64,000 nt of DNA from Asaia bogorensis. Lineage in GTDB: Bacteria > Pseudomonadota > Alphaproteobacteria > Acetobacterales > Acetobacteraceae. Below the pieces are notes generated by a model. That model was not told the origin of the DNA. It saw only the letters and a program-made list of their open reading frames with translations, and searched no databases. Shown here in pieces: positions 25,975 to 34,551 of the stretch. A program made the translations under genes and the position numbers. Each line of letters starts with the position of its first letter. Position 1 is the first letter of the stretch. The stretch is from positions 24,894 through 88,893 of the forward strand of contig CAMBRC010000005.1 of NCBI GenBank assembly GCA_945869965.1, read 5' to 3'.

Positions 25975-27792
25975 ATGAGCAACTCCACCATCCCCCAGAT
26001 GATCCGGGCCCGCATCGCAGGGCACGGCCCGGAAACCATCCTGCGCCGCAAGGAACGCGGCGTCTGGCGCCCGATCAGCTGGGCCGAACTCGGCGCCCGC
26101 ACCCGCGCCATCGGCAGCGCCCTGCGCACCGCTGACCAGAACGGGGATGGCCTGCAACCAGGCGAGGTCGCCGGCATCCTGTCCGAGGCCACCCCCGACT
26201 GGATCGCCGCCGACCTGGCCATCCTGTCCGTCGGCGCCGTCAGCATCGGCCTTTATCCCACCGATGGCGGCCCCGCCGTCGCCGCCATGCTGCAGGATTC
26301 CGGTTGCGCCGTGCTGTTCGTCGAAAGCGAAGAGCAGCTCGACAAAATCCTGCACCTGCGCAGCACCTGCCCCGCCCTGCGCCGCATCGTCATCCTCGAC
26401 ATGAAAGGCCTGCGCGATTTCGCCGACCCGATGTGCGAGAGCGTCGACAGCCTCGTCGCCCGCGGCCAAGCCATCGACCGCGCCGACCCACAGGCCTGGG
26501 ACCGCGCCATCGCCGCCATCGCCCCCGCCGATCTCGCCGTCCTGGCCTATACCTCCGGCACCACCGGCCCGGCGCGCGGCGTCATGCTGACCCATGCCAA
26601 CATCATGTCCCAGGTCGAGGGCGCCGCCCGCATGACCGGCCAGGGCCCCACCGACGAGCGCCTCGCCTTCCTGCCGATGTGCCACGTCACCGAGCGCATC
26701 CTCGGCCTCTATCAATCGCTGTCCTGCCGCAGCATCAGCAACATCGTCGAAAACGCCGAGACCGTGCCGGAAAACCTCGCCGAGGTCCGCCCCACGGTGA
26801 TGATCGCCATCCCGCGTGTCTGGCAGAAATTCTACGCCCGCATCGCCGTCGGCGTCGCCGGTGCCACGCGGGTGCAAAAGGCGCTGTACGATGCCGCCTT
26901 CGCCATCACCGCGCGTGGCGTTGATGCCCAGCTGGCCGGTCGCAACGACAGCACCAGCCCGCTCGCCAGCCTCGCCGACCGCCTCGTCCTCAAGCGCGTG
27001 CGCGCCGCCGTCGGCCTCGACCGCCTGCGCGTCGCCTGGGTCGGCGGCGCCCCCGTCTCCCCCGCCCTGCTGCGCTGGTACAGCTGCATCGGCATCGACC
27101 TGCGCGAGGTTTACGGCCTCACCGAATGCGCCGGCCTCGCCGCCGCCACCCCCGCCGGCCGCCTGGTCCACGGCAGCGTCGGCAGCGCCGTCGAGCACGG
27201 TGAAATCGCCATCTCGCCGGCCGGCGAAATCCTCGTCCGCGGCCCCCATGTCAGCGCCGGCTACTGGCGCGACCCCGCGACCACCGCCGCCGCCTTCGCC
27301 GATGGCTGGCTGCGCACCGGCGATCTCGGCCGCATCGAGGCCGGCATCCTCTCGCTGACCGGACGCACCGGCGAAGTGCTGACCATCGCCGACGGCTCGC
27401 TGGTCAATCCCTCCGCCATCGAAAACGAGCTGACGCTGAGCCCGTTCATCGCCGACGCCCTGGTGCTGTCTGAGCCCGCCGGCTCAGCCGGCCAGGAGCC
27501 AGCCGGCCTGTCCGCCCTCATCATGGTCGAGTTCGACACGCTGGAAAAATGGGGCCAGGACAACAACGTCGCCTTCACCGGCTTCGCCAGCCTGCTCGCC
27601 GCCCCCGAAGTGACCGCGCTGATGTCCCACGCCGTGGACCAGGCCAATGCCCGCGCCCCCGCGGCCCGTCGCATCACCCGCTTCCGCCTGATCGACCGCA
27701 ACCTGGCCCCCGAAGACCCCGAACTGACGCCGATGATGAAGCTGCGGCGCGATGTGGTCCTGGAACGCTTCGGCCAGTTGCTGCAAAGCTAG
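25975..27792 (+). CDS. AMP-forming acyl-CoA synthetase (long-chain/aryl type)
   Basis: A 605-residue adenylate-forming enzyme. The AMP-binding P-loop is AYTSGTTGPARGVMLTHAN (near residue 190), followed by LPMCHVTERILGLY, the VYGLTECAGLAAAT substrate-adenine motif, and GWLRTGDLGRIEAG; the C-terminal lysine region is PMMKLRRDVV. It activates a carboxylic acid to its CoA thioester via an acyl-adenylate. The sequence resembles long-chain acyl-CoA synthetases of the FadD15 group, but in this importer operon (starting two bases after livF) the natural substrate is probably the acid brought in by the transporter. Such synthetase-plus-Liv cassettes are known from aromatic-acid gene clusters. Confidence 0.85.
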   Translation: MSNSTIPQMIRARIAGHGPETILRRKERGVWRPISWAELGARTRAIGSALRTADQNGDGLQPGEVAGILSEATPDWIAADLAILSVGAVSIGLYPTDGGPAVAAMLQDSGCAVLFVESEEQLDKILHLRSTCPALRRIVILDMKGLRDFADPMCESVDSLVARGQAIDRADPQAWDRAIAAIAPADLAVLAYTSGTTGPARGVMLTHANIMSQVEGAARMTGQGPTDERLAFLPMCHVTERILGLYQSLSCRSISNIVENAETVPENLAEVRPTVMIAIPRVWQKFYARIAVGVAGATRVQKALYDAAFAITARGVDAQLAGRNDSTSPLASLADRLVLKRVRAAVGLDRLRVAWVGGAPVSPALLRWYSCIGIDLREVYGLTECAGLAAATPAGRLVHGSVGSAVEHGEIAISPAGEILVRGPHVSAGYWRDPATTAAAFADGWLRTGDLGRIEAGILSLTGRTGEVLTIADGSLVNPSAIENELTLSPFIADALVLSEPAGSAGQEPAGLSALIMVEFDTLEKWGQDNNVAFTGFASLLAAPEVTALMSHAVDQANARAPAARRITRFRLIDRNLAPEDPELTPMMKLRRDVVLERFGQLLQS

Positions 27793-27828
27793 AACCGCGC
27801 CGCCTGATCCGCCGACAGGCACGTGGCG

Positions 27829-27843
27829 GGGAGCGATGCTCCC
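27829..27843 (+). other. GGGAGC hairpin between synthetase and binding-protein genes
   Basis: Perfect six-base arms GGGAGC and GCTCCC around GAT, followed by AATAAATT, in the 82-base gap before the binding-protein gene. It could protect the downstream mRNA or partly terminate transcription. There is no T-run long enough to call a terminator. Confidence 0.4.
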
Positions 27844-27874
27844 AATAAATTCGGCGAGACTTGAGGAGGGACGA

Positions 27875-29053
27875 ATGCGTCGACATATCCTGGTTGCAGC
27901 GGGCGCATTTGCGCTCGCCGCCGCCCTACCGATCACCGCCCAGGCCCAGGCCGTGCGCGGTGTCAGCGACACCGAAATCATCATCGGCACCTATACCGAC
28001 CTGTCCGGCGTCACCGTCGCCTGGGGCGTCAACAACTCCAACGCCATCCGCATGGTGTTCGACGACGTCAACGCCAAGGGCGGCATCCACGGCCGCAAGA
28101 TCCGCTACATCGTCGAGGACAACCAGTACCAGGTTCCGCGCTCGATCCAGGCCGCCAACAAGCTGATCAACCGCGACAACGTCTTCCTGATGATCGCCAA
28201 TGGCGGCACGCCGATGAACAACGCGGTCATGCCGGACCAGCTCGCCAAGGGCGTGCCCAACATCTTCCCGCTCACCTCGGCCCGCTCGATGCACGAGCCG
28301 TTCCACAAGATGAAGTTCGCACTGGTCTCCTCGTACTACGACCAGATGCGCGCCGCGGTGAAATACCTGGTCGAGACGCAGGGCAAGAAATCCATCTGCG
28401 CCATGTACCAGGATACCGATTTCGGCCGCGACATCATGGACGGCGTCCGCGCTCAGCTCGACGCGATGAAGCTCAAGCTCACCGCCGAGGCCGCGCACAA
28501 GCCCACCGACGCCGACTTCTCCGCCTCGGTCGCCAAGCTGAAGGATGCCGGCTGCGACGCCATCCTGCTCGGCACCATCGTGCGCGACACCAACCAGATT
28601 ATGACCTCGATCCGCAAGATCGGCTGGGACGTCACGGTGATGAACCAGGTCGCCGCCTACGACAGCGCGGTCGCCGAAGTGCCCGGTGGTGCCACCGAAG
28701 GCATGCTCTGCATGACCTCGGTGGTCTTCGCCAGCGCCGACGACCCGCGCCCGGCGGTGCAGGCCTTCGTCAAGAACTACAAGCAGCTCTATGGCCGCGA
28801 CCCGAACTTCGCCGCCCAGATCGGCTATACCGCCGCCACCACGATGATCCAGGGCCTGCAGAACGCCGGCCGCAACCTGACCGTCGACAGCTTCGTCGCC
28901 GGCATGGAGCAGATCAAAGGCCTGCAGGACATCTTCGGCTCGCCGCCGATGACCTTCGGCCCCAACCAGCGCCTGGGCTCCAACCAGAGCTACATCGCCG
29001 TCGTCAAGGGGGGCAAGTGGGCCCTCGCCGTGCCCAACCCGGTCGGCTACTGA
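27875..29053 (+). CDS. periplasmic substrate-binding protein, Leu/Ile/Val-binding family
   Basis: A 392-residue protein: signal peptide (MRRHILVAAGAFALAAALPITAQA) and a type I periplasmic-binding fold (Peripla_BP_6). It starts as GVSDTEIIIGTYTDLSG and contains GRKIRYIVEDNQYQVPRS and the hinge segment IGYTAATTMIQGL. It captures the substrate for the LivHMGF complex in the same operon. The ligand-binding residues do not follow the classical leucine-binding protein, supporting a non-amino-acid ligand. GGAGG precedes the ATG by about six bases. A strong intrinsic terminator follows 36 bases after the stop and closes the operon. Confidence 0.85.
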   Translation: MRRHILVAAGAFALAAALPITAQAQAVRGVSDTEIIIGTYTDLSGVTVAWGVNNSNAIRMVFDDVNAKGGIHGRKIRYIVEDNQYQVPRSIQAANKLINRDNVFLMIANGGTPMNNAVMPDQLAKGVPNIFPLTSARSMHEPFHKMKFALVSSYYDQMRAAVKYLVETQGKKSICAMYQDTDFGRDIMDGVRAQLDAMKLKLTAEAAHKPTDADFSASVAKLKDAGCDAILLGTIVRDTNQIMTSIRKIGWDVTVMNQVAAYDSAVAEVPGGATEGMLCMTSVVFASADDPRPAVQAFVKNYKQLYGRDPNFAAQIGYTAATTMIQGLQNAGRNLTVDSFVAGMEQIKGLQDIFGSPPMTFGPNQRLGSNQSYIAVVKGGKWALAVPNPVGY

Positions 29054-29088
29054 ACCCGTCCGCTACCGCCTGAACCAATGCCTGATCG

Positions 29089-29116
29089 GGGCCCCGCGGC
29101 AGCGCGGGGCCCTTCT
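29089..29116 (+). terminator. intrinsic terminator of the liv operon
   Basis: A perfect ten-base stem, GGGCCCCGCG with its complement at 29103-29112, encloses GCAG and is followed by TTCTTC. It lies 36 bases after the binding-protein stop. Confidence 0.85.
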
Positions 29117-29160
29117 TCATTGGCCAGTGAAAACAAGAAAAGCCAAGTGGCAGGAAGAGT

Positions 29161-29337
29161 CTTCTTTTTGTGAACAAAAAGAAGCAAAAAAACTTCATTC
29201 GTAAGATTATTCCCTGCCTCCGTTTTCCACGGGGGGAGCCGGAGGGGGATGCTTCACTCTCCCTGCGCCATGGGTAATCGCTATGGCCGGCCCTTTCGGA
29301 TAAAGTTTTTTTGCTTCTTTTTGTTCACAAAAAGAAG
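29161..29337. repeat. paired A/T-rich inverted repeats (locus 4) with GGGGGGAGCC element
   Basis: Two units face each other, 29161-29184 and 29314-29337. Both have perfect 11-base arms of the CTTCTTTTTGT type, with loops GA and TC. Each has its A/T-rich tail pointing inward (CAAAAAAACTTCATT and AAAGTTTTTTTG). The 129-base spacer contains GGGGGGAGCCGGAGGGGG at 29231-29248, also seen near 36.2 and 39.7 kb. The locus fills most of the 327 bases between the binding-protein stop and the DsbA-like gene; I see no gene in it. Confidence 0.88.
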
Positions 29338-29380
29338 AACCTTCCTTACGTTCGCACCTCCCAATACGAGTCCGCCGGCA

Positions 29381-30055
29381 ATGAACATCGCCGTCCCGCC
29401 CAAGCCCAGGCTGACAATCGAGGTCGTGCACGACCTCGTCTGCCCCTGGTGCTACCTGGGCGTCCAGCGCCTGCTGCGCACCCTGCGCCGCCGGCCGGAC
29501 ATCGCCTATGACCTCGCCTGGCACCCCTTCCTGCTCAACCCCGACATGCCGCGCGCCGGCATGTCCCGCCACGACTACGTGGTGCGCAAGTTCGGCGGCG
29601 AGGAGCGCGCCCGGCGCCTCTATACCTCGATCACCGAGATCGGCCAGAACGAGGGCCTCACCTTCCGCTTCGACCGCATGCGCCGCACCCCTTCCTCGAT
29701 CGACGCCCACCGCCTGGTTCGCTTCGCCGCACCCGAGGGCCGCGCCGACGACATGGTGATGGCGCTGTTCGCCGGGCATTTCAGCGAGGGCCTCGATATC
29801 GGCGACCCCGCCGTGCTGGCCGCGCTGGCCGGCAGCGTCGGCCTGGCCCCCACCGCCGCCCGTGCCTTCCTCGACAGCGATACCGGCTATGACGTTATCC
29901 AGGCCGAAAATCTCCGCGCCCACCGCCTCGGCATCAACGGCGTCCCCTGCTTCGTCCTCGCCGGCCGCCATGCCATCGCCGGCGCCCAGGAAAGCGAAGT
30001 CATCGCCCGCCTGCTCGACGTCGCCCTGCTGGATGTCGCCCTGCTCGACGGCTGA
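29381..30055 (+). CDS. DsbA-family oxidoreductase, FrnE type
   Basis: A 224-residue thioredoxin-fold protein of the DsbA/FrnE group. The active site is C21-P-W-C24 in DLVCPWCYLGVQR, followed by the helical insertion typical of DsbA and the cis-proline loop INGVPCFVLAG. No signal peptide is present, so it is cytoplasmic, as is usual for FrnE-like proteins; a 2-hydroxychromene-2-carboxylate isomerase-like activity or disulfide handling are the alternatives. The C-terminus ends in a duplicated five-residue repeat, LLDVALLDVALLDG, with a corresponding 15-base repeat in the DNA. The stop touches the convergent EamA transporter gene. Confidence 0.85.
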   Translation: MNIAVPPKPRLTIEVVHDLVCPWCYLGVQRLLRTLRRRPDIAYDLAWHPFLLNPDMPRAGMSRHDYVVRKFGGEERARRLYTSITEIGQNEGLTFRFDRMRRTPSSIDAHRLVRFAAPEGRADDMVMALFAGHFSEGLDIGDPAVLAALAGSVGLAPTAARAFLDSDTGYDVIQAENLRAHRLGINGVPCFVLAGRHAIAGAQESEVIARLLDVALLDVALLDG

Positions 30056-30928
30056 TCAGCCCCGCCGCGTCACGATCAGACAGGCCAGCACGATCAACCC
30101 CGCCCCCAGCCAAACCGCCAGCGCCGGCACCTCGCCAAAAAACACGAACCCCACCGCCGCGGCATACGGCAGCGCCAGGTAATCCACGATCGCCAAAACC
30201 CCCGCCCGCGCCCGCCCAAACGCCCAGGTCAACAGGAAATGCCCGCTGACCCCCAACAGCGCCACCAGCCCAAACACCAGCCAAAGCGACACCGATGGCG
30301 GATGCCAGTCCGCCGCAGCGAACGGCAGCACGATCAACGCCGGCACAATATGCAAAATCAGTACAATCGACGTGGCATTGTCGCGCTGCGCCTGCCGCCG
30401 CAACAACACCGTATTCAGCGCATAGGTGAACGCCGACCCGATCGCCGCGGCAATCCCCACCGCATCGCCCGAAACGCCGTCAACCTCCGACAGCGTATCC
30501 CACGCGATCACCCCAACCCCGCCCAACCCCAGCAGCACCGCGCCAACCACATCGCCGCGCAGCCGCTCCTTCAACAGCACCGCCGCCAGCACCGCAATCA
30601 GCAACGGCCCGAAATAGCTCAGCGCCAACGCCTCGGCGAACGGCAGCCGCCGCAACGCGGTGAAAAACAACACCGTCGAACTCACCGTCAACAACCCGCG
30701 CGGCGCATTCGCCCGCCACGACGCCGCACTCGGCCAGCCCGCCCCCGCCCACCACAACGCCAACAGCACCAGCGGAATGCCCAACGCAAACCGCATCGCC
30801 ACCACCTGCATGATCGGCAACCCCGCCGGAACCGCCTTCACCACCGCATCCATCGTGGTGAAAACCATGATCGCCCCGGTCGCAACCAGAAACGGCACAA
30901 CAGGACGCGCGTGATCGGTAGGGGGCAT
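30056..30928 (-). CDS. DMT-superfamily (EamA) transporter
   Basis: A 290-residue membrane protein with ten predicted helices arranged as two EamA repeats (about residues 10-140 and 155-285). Repeat features include FTALRRLPFAEALALSYFGP in the first half and VDYLALPYAAAVGFVFFGE in the second. Members export metabolites such as amino acids; the substrate here is unknown. The start at 30928 is preferred, with GGAAC about nine bases upstream, over an in-frame codon 20 residues earlier. It is convergent with and adjacent to the DsbA-like gene. A cluster of hairpins lies upstream. Confidence 0.85.
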   Translation of the reverse strand: MPPTDHARPVVPFLVATGAIMVFTTMDAVVKAVPAGLPIMQVVAMRFALGIPLVLLALWWAGAGWPSAASWRANAPRGLLTVSSTVLFFTALRRLPFAEALALSYFGPLLIAVLAAVLLKERLRGDVVGAVLLGLGGVGVIAWDTLSEVDGVSGDAVGIAAAIGSAFTYALNTVLLRRQAQRDNATSIVLILHIVPALIVLPFAAADWHPPSVSLWLVFGLVALLGVSGHFLLTWAFGRARAGVLAIVDYLALPYAAAVGFVFFGEVPALAVWLGAGLIVLACLIVTRRG

Positions 30929-30953
30929 GCGGTGTGTTCCAAGGAAAGCAAGG

Positions 30954-31099
30954 CCAGGGCTCTGCCCTGGACCGTCGTGCGGGAGCACGCTTACGCGTGA
31001 CGGGGCCGGCGGCCCCAGACCCCATTCGTTTGAGCGCCTTTAAGGTTGAGGGTGCAGGGGTCTCGGACCCCTGCTGGGGTTCAGGGGCAATGCCCCTGG
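30954..31099. repeat. cluster of five hairpins (dispersed GC-rich repeat)
   Basis: Five perfect inverted repeats follow each other: CCAGGGC-TCT-GCCCTGG (30954-30970), CGTGC-GGGA-GCACG (30976-30989), GGGGCC-GGC-GGCCCC (31002-31016), a nine-base stem GCAGGGGTC around TCG (31054-31074) and CAGGGGC-AAT-GCCCCTG (31082-31098). The block lies between the 5' end of the EamA gene and the 3' end of the oxidoreductase gene on the same strand. Such blocks are common as multi-copy intergenic repeats in related genomes (recollection, not checked). Confidence 0.75.
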
Positions 31100-31116
31100 C
31101 CTTCCTTCCCCTTGGC

Positions 31117-32133
31117 TCAAGCCGGATCCGCCCCGACCTTCACCAGCATCTTGCCGAAGTTCTCGCCACGCAGCAGGCCGGTGAGCGCTTCCGGTGCGCT
31201 CTCGAGCCCATCCAGCACCGTCTCGCGGTAATGCAGCGAGCCTTCCTTGACCCACGGGCCGGCCAGCGCCCGCCACTCCGCAAGCCGCTCCGGCTTGTCG
31301 GACACAATCAGCCCTTCGATGCGCACCCGCTTGCCCACCACAAACCCGAGATTCGGCCCCGCCGGCATCTCGGTCTCGTTGTATTGCGACACCATCCCGC
31401 ACATCACCACGCGCGCATGGAAATTGAGCTGCGCGAACACCGCGTGCTGCAACGCCCCGCCGACATTTTCGAAATACACATCGATCCCGTTCGGACAGGC
31501 ATCCCGCAACGCCGAGTCCAGGTTGCCCACGCGATGGTCGATGCAATCATCAAACCCCAACGCCTCCTGCACCCACAGGCACTTGTCCGGCCCGCCGGCC
31601 ACGCCGACCACCCGCGCCCCCGCCCGCTTGGCGATCTGCCCGGCCACCGACCCCACCGCCCCGGACGCAGCGGAGATGACGACGGTCTCGCCCTTCTTCG
31701 GCCGCCCAATATCCGTCATCCCGGAATACGCCGTCGTCCCGGGCATCCCAAGCACCCCGAGATACGCCGAAAGCGGCGCCGCATGCCGATCCAGCTTCAC
31801 CAGCGACGCCGCCTTGGACACCGCATGGCTCTGCCACCCGCGCGCGCCCCCAACGATATCCCCCACCGCAAACCCGGCATCACCGGACGCGATGACCTCG
31901 CCAATATTCTCCCCGGTCATCACCTCGCCGATCTGCACCGGCGCCGCATACGAGGCGACATCCTTCAACCGCCCCCGCATATACGGGTCGATCGACAACC
32001 AGATCGTCCGCGTCAGCACCTCCCCCGCCCCCGGCTGCGGCACCGCTCGCTCAACAATCTCGAAATGCTCCGGCGTCGGCTCCCCGCTCGGCCGAACCTT
32101 CAGCACAACCGCGCGCAGAACATCGTTTGCCAT
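31117..32133 (-). CDS. NADP-dependent oxidoreductase, MDR superfamily (CurA/LTB4DH-like)
   Basis: A 338-residue medium-chain reductase lacking the catalytic zinc cysteines. Features include WLSIDPYMRGRLKD, GEVMTGENIGEVIAS, the GMPGTTAYSGM segment, the Rossmann loop SAASGAVGSVAGQIAKRAGARVVG split around residue 160, and FENVGGALQHAVF. It resembles CurA and leukotriene B4 12-hydroxydehydrogenase-like enone reductases, which use NADPH to reduce alpha,beta-unsaturated carbonyls. The ATG at 32133 overlaps the stop codon of the upstream alcohol dehydrogenase gene (TGATG), so the two are coupled; a GTG at 32136 is an alternative start. Confidence 0.87.
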   Translation of the reverse strand: MANDVLRAVVLKVRPSGEPTPEHFEIVERAVPQPGAGEVLTRTIWLSIDPYMRGRLKDVASYAAPVQIGEVMTGENIGEVIASGDAGFAVGDIVGGARGWQSHAVSKAASLVKLDRHAAPLSAYLGVLGMPGTTAYSGMTDIGRPKKGETVVISAASGAVGSVAGQIAKRAGARVVGVAGGPDKCLWVQEALGFDDCIDHRVGNLDSALRDACPNGIDVYFENVGGALQHAVFAQLNFHARVVMCGMVSQYNETEMPAGPNLGFVVGKRVRIEGLIVSDKPERLAEWRALAGPWVKEGSLHYRETVLDGLESAPEALTGLLRGENFGKMLVKVGADPA

Positions 32134-33194
32134 CACGCCACCTCTGATTTCAGGATCAGCCGCCCGATAACATTGCCATCCCGCAGCCGCATCAGCGCAT
32201 CATTCGCCTCATGCTGCGGCACGATCGTCACCGGCAACGCCGGCACCGCGCCCTCATTGGCCAACTGCACCAGCTCGCGCAGCTCCTTCGGATTGCCGAC
32301 ATAGCTCCCCTGGATCGTCAGCGCCTTGATCGGCATCAGCGGCAGGCTGACGTTCAACTCGCCGCCAAACAACCCAACCTGCACCAGCTTGCCGCCCTTG
32401 CGCAGCGCATCAAACGCAAACCGCGCCGTGGACGTCCCATTCACCAGGTCAATCACCGCCAGCGGCGGCCCCCCGCACGCCTCGACAATCCGCCCCGTCA
32501 CCCCCTCGCCCGACCCATCCACGGTCTTCGTCGCCCCCGCCTGCGCCGCCACCGACCGCTTGGTGGCATCGATATCCACCACCACGATATTGCGATGCTT
32601 CAGCGCCTTCAAAACCGCAATCGCGTTCAACCCGAGCCCGCCAGCCCCCACCAGCACAATCGGCTCATCCGGCGAAATCGGCATCACCTTCTTGATCGCC
32701 GAGAAAACGGTAATCCCCGAACAAGCGTACGTCGCCGCAATCGCATGCGGCACATTCCCGGGATCCACCAGATGCCGCGGATGCGGCGCCACCACATGCG
32801 TCCCATACCCCCCGTTCTGGAACACCCCCAGCGCCTTGCCCTGCAGGCACATATTATCGTCTTCATCCAGGCAAGCCTGGCACGTACCGCACCCAACCCA
32901 CGGAAACACAATGCGAATATCGCCCACGGCAACCCCCGTGGCATCCGGCCCCAGCTTCACCACCCGCCCAACAATCTCATGCCCCATCGCCACCGGCAGC
33001 TTCAGCCCCCGGTCGGTCAGCGTCATCACCTTCCCGCCGCCCAGATCGTACCGCCCCTCCCAGATATGCAGATCCGAGTGGCAAACCCCGCAATACGTCG
33101 TCTCCAGCAACACCTCCGTCCCCACCGGCTCCGGCGTCGGCAGCTCGATTTCCTGCAGCGGCTTCTCATTCTCGACAACGGCCCAAGCGCGCAT
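32133..33194 (-). CDS. zinc-dependent alcohol dehydrogenase
   Basis: A 353-residue MDR enzyme with intact zinc sites: catalytic Cys and His in YCGVCHSDLHIW and GHEIVGRV, and a structural-zinc cysteine group in VGCGTCQACLDEDDNMC near residue 100. The NAD-binding motif is VGAGGLGLNAIAVL near residue 180. It oxidises primary or secondary alcohols; the substrate is unknown. It is the first gene of a two-gene operon with the enone reductase downstream, which suggests sequential steps on the same alcohol/ketone. GAGGA is eight bases upstream of the ATG. Confidence 0.9.
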   Translation of the reverse strand: MRAWAVVENEKPLQEIELPTPEPVGTEVLLETTYCGVCHSDLHIWEGRYDLGGGKVMTLTDRGLKLPVAMGHEIVGRVVKLGPDATGVAVGDIRIVFPWVGCGTCQACLDEDDNMCLQGKALGVFQNGGYGTHVVAPHPRHLVDPGNVPHAIAATYACSGITVFSAIKKVMPISPDEPIVLVGAGGLGLNAIAVLKALKHRNIVVVDIDATKRSVAAQAGATKTVDGSGEGVTGRIVEACGGPPLAVIDLVNGTSTARFAFDALRKGGKLVQVGLFGGELNVSLPLMPIKALTIQGSYVGNPKELRELVQLANEGAVPALPVTIVPQHEANDALMRLRDGNVIGRLILKSEVA

Positions 33195-33260
33195 GATGGT
33201 CTTCCTCAGCAGGTTGATTTAACCGCAGTGAAGGCACCGCGGCGAACGCCGGTCAAGCGC

Positions 33261-34223
33261 CTATCCGTTGACCACCCGAACCGGCGCCCCGTCCAGCCAC
33301 GCCACCAGATTCTCCACCGAACTCCGATACAGCTCCGGCATATTCTCCGCCGTCACATACCCCAGATGCGGCGTCAGCACCGTCCCCGGCACCGACCGCA
33401 AAGCATGCCCCGCCCCCAACGGCTCCTCGTCATAAACATCAATCGCCGCCCGAACCCGCCCCGCCCGCAACGCCGCCACCAGTGCATCCGTATCCACATG
33501 CCCCCCGCGCGACGTATTCACCAGCAACGCCCCCGCCTTCATCCCCGCAATCTCCCCCGCCCCCACCACATGCCGTGTCCGCTCCGACAAAACCAAATGC
33601 ACGCTCACCACATCCGCCCGCGCAAACAACGCGGCCTTTTCCACCCGCTCCACCCCCACCGAAGCCGCCCGCTCCGCCGTCAAGTTCTGGCTCCAGGCCA
33701 CAACCTTCATCTCCAGCGCCTGCGCATACCGCGCCACCCGCGCCCCAATATTCCCCAACCCCACCAGCCCCAAAGTCCGCCCCATCGCCTCCCCCCCCGG
33801 CGGCACCGCCCCCTGGAACCGCCCCGCCCGCATCTCAGCATCCCCCAGCGGAATATGCCGCAACCCCGCCATCATCAGCCCCAGCGTCAACTCCGCCGTC
33901 CCATGCGAACTGCGCGTCGAGGTCGTATTGCAAACCACCACCCCCCGCGCCGTACACGCCGCCAAATCCACCGCCGCATTCCGCGCCCCGGTAAAACTCA
34001 ACAGCTTCAACCGCGGCAGCCACGAAATCACATCCGCATGAAGCCGCGTCCGCTCCCGCATCGCCACCACCCCGTCAAACCCCGCCAACGCCGCCACCAC
34101 CGCGTCCGCGCCCCCCAAATGCTCACGGAAAAACACCACCTCCGCCTTCGCCCGCACCGCCGACCAATCCGCCGCAGCCTCGGCAATCCCCTGCCAGTCA
34201 TCCAACACCGCAATGCGCATCAT
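33261..34223 (-). CDS. D-2-hydroxyacid dehydrogenase
   Basis: A 320-residue NAD-dependent dehydrogenase of the phosphoglycerate/glycerate dehydrogenase superfamily. The Rossmann motif is GLVGLGNIGARVA near residue 150; the catalytic Arg lies in VNTSRGGHVD, the Glu in DVYDEEPLG and the His in LTPHLGYVT. The substrate might be glycerate, lactate or phenyllactate; a hydroxypyruvate-reductase role would match the serine-glyoxylate aminotransferase at 1.4 kb, but the genes are far apart. The start at 34223 has AGAGGGA about eight bases upstream; the following Met codon is also possible. Confidence 0.85.
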   Translation of the reverse strand: MMRIAVLDDWQGIAEAAADWSAVRAKAEVVFFREHLGGADAVVAALAGFDGVVAMRERTRLHADVISWLPRLKLLSFTGARNAAVDLAACTARGVVVCNTTSTRSSHGTAELTLGLMMAGLRHIPLGDAEMRAGRFQGAVPPGGEAMGRTLGLVGLGNIGARVARYAQALEMKVVAWSQNLTAERAASVGVERVEKAALFARADVVSVHLVLSERTRHVVGAGEIAGMKAGALLVNTSRGGHVDTDALVAALRAGRVRAAIDVYDEEPLGAGHALRSVPGTVLTPHLGYVTAENMPELYRSSVENLVAWLDGAPVRVVNG

Positions 34224-34305
34224 GGCCCGTTTCCCTCTAAGTCCCCCAACCCTGACAATCCCGCCTCGCCGGCGCAAGCCCGCCAGCAATAAAACAAAGC
34301 AAGTT

Positions 34306-34474
34306 GTTCTTTTTTGAAAAAAATAACCAAAAAACTTTTATTCACTTAAAACCCGTCATCCCGCACGAAGTGAACGACCCACGCTTTCCTTCCCACCACA
34401 CAAACCGCAGCAAAACACGCAGCACACCTCAAACGAATGAAGTTTTTTTGCTTCTTTTTGTCCACAAAAAGAAG
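34306..34474. repeat. paired A/T-rich inverted repeats (locus 5, between divergent genes)
   Basis: Unit 34306-34327 has arms of the GTTCTTTTTT type with one mismatch (ATAAC for AGAAC). Unit 34451-34474 has 11-base arms of the CTTCTTTTTGT type around a CC loop. The pair lies between a minus-strand and a plus-strand gene that diverge, so it lies upstream of both. The rest of the 328-base interval (34224-34551) has no visible gene; the GST ribosome-binding site AAGGAG is just before 34552. Confidence 0.85.
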
Positions 34475-34551
34475 ACTTCCGCTTCCCCACGCGCCGCTTG
34501 CTTGTTCCCCCGATCACCCTGCGCCACACTCCCCTCCCAAGGAGACCCACC

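Noticed and set aside
30954..31099. Intrinsic terminators at each hairpin of the cluster
   Set aside because: None is followed by a U-run on either strand, so they were listed as a repeat block instead.
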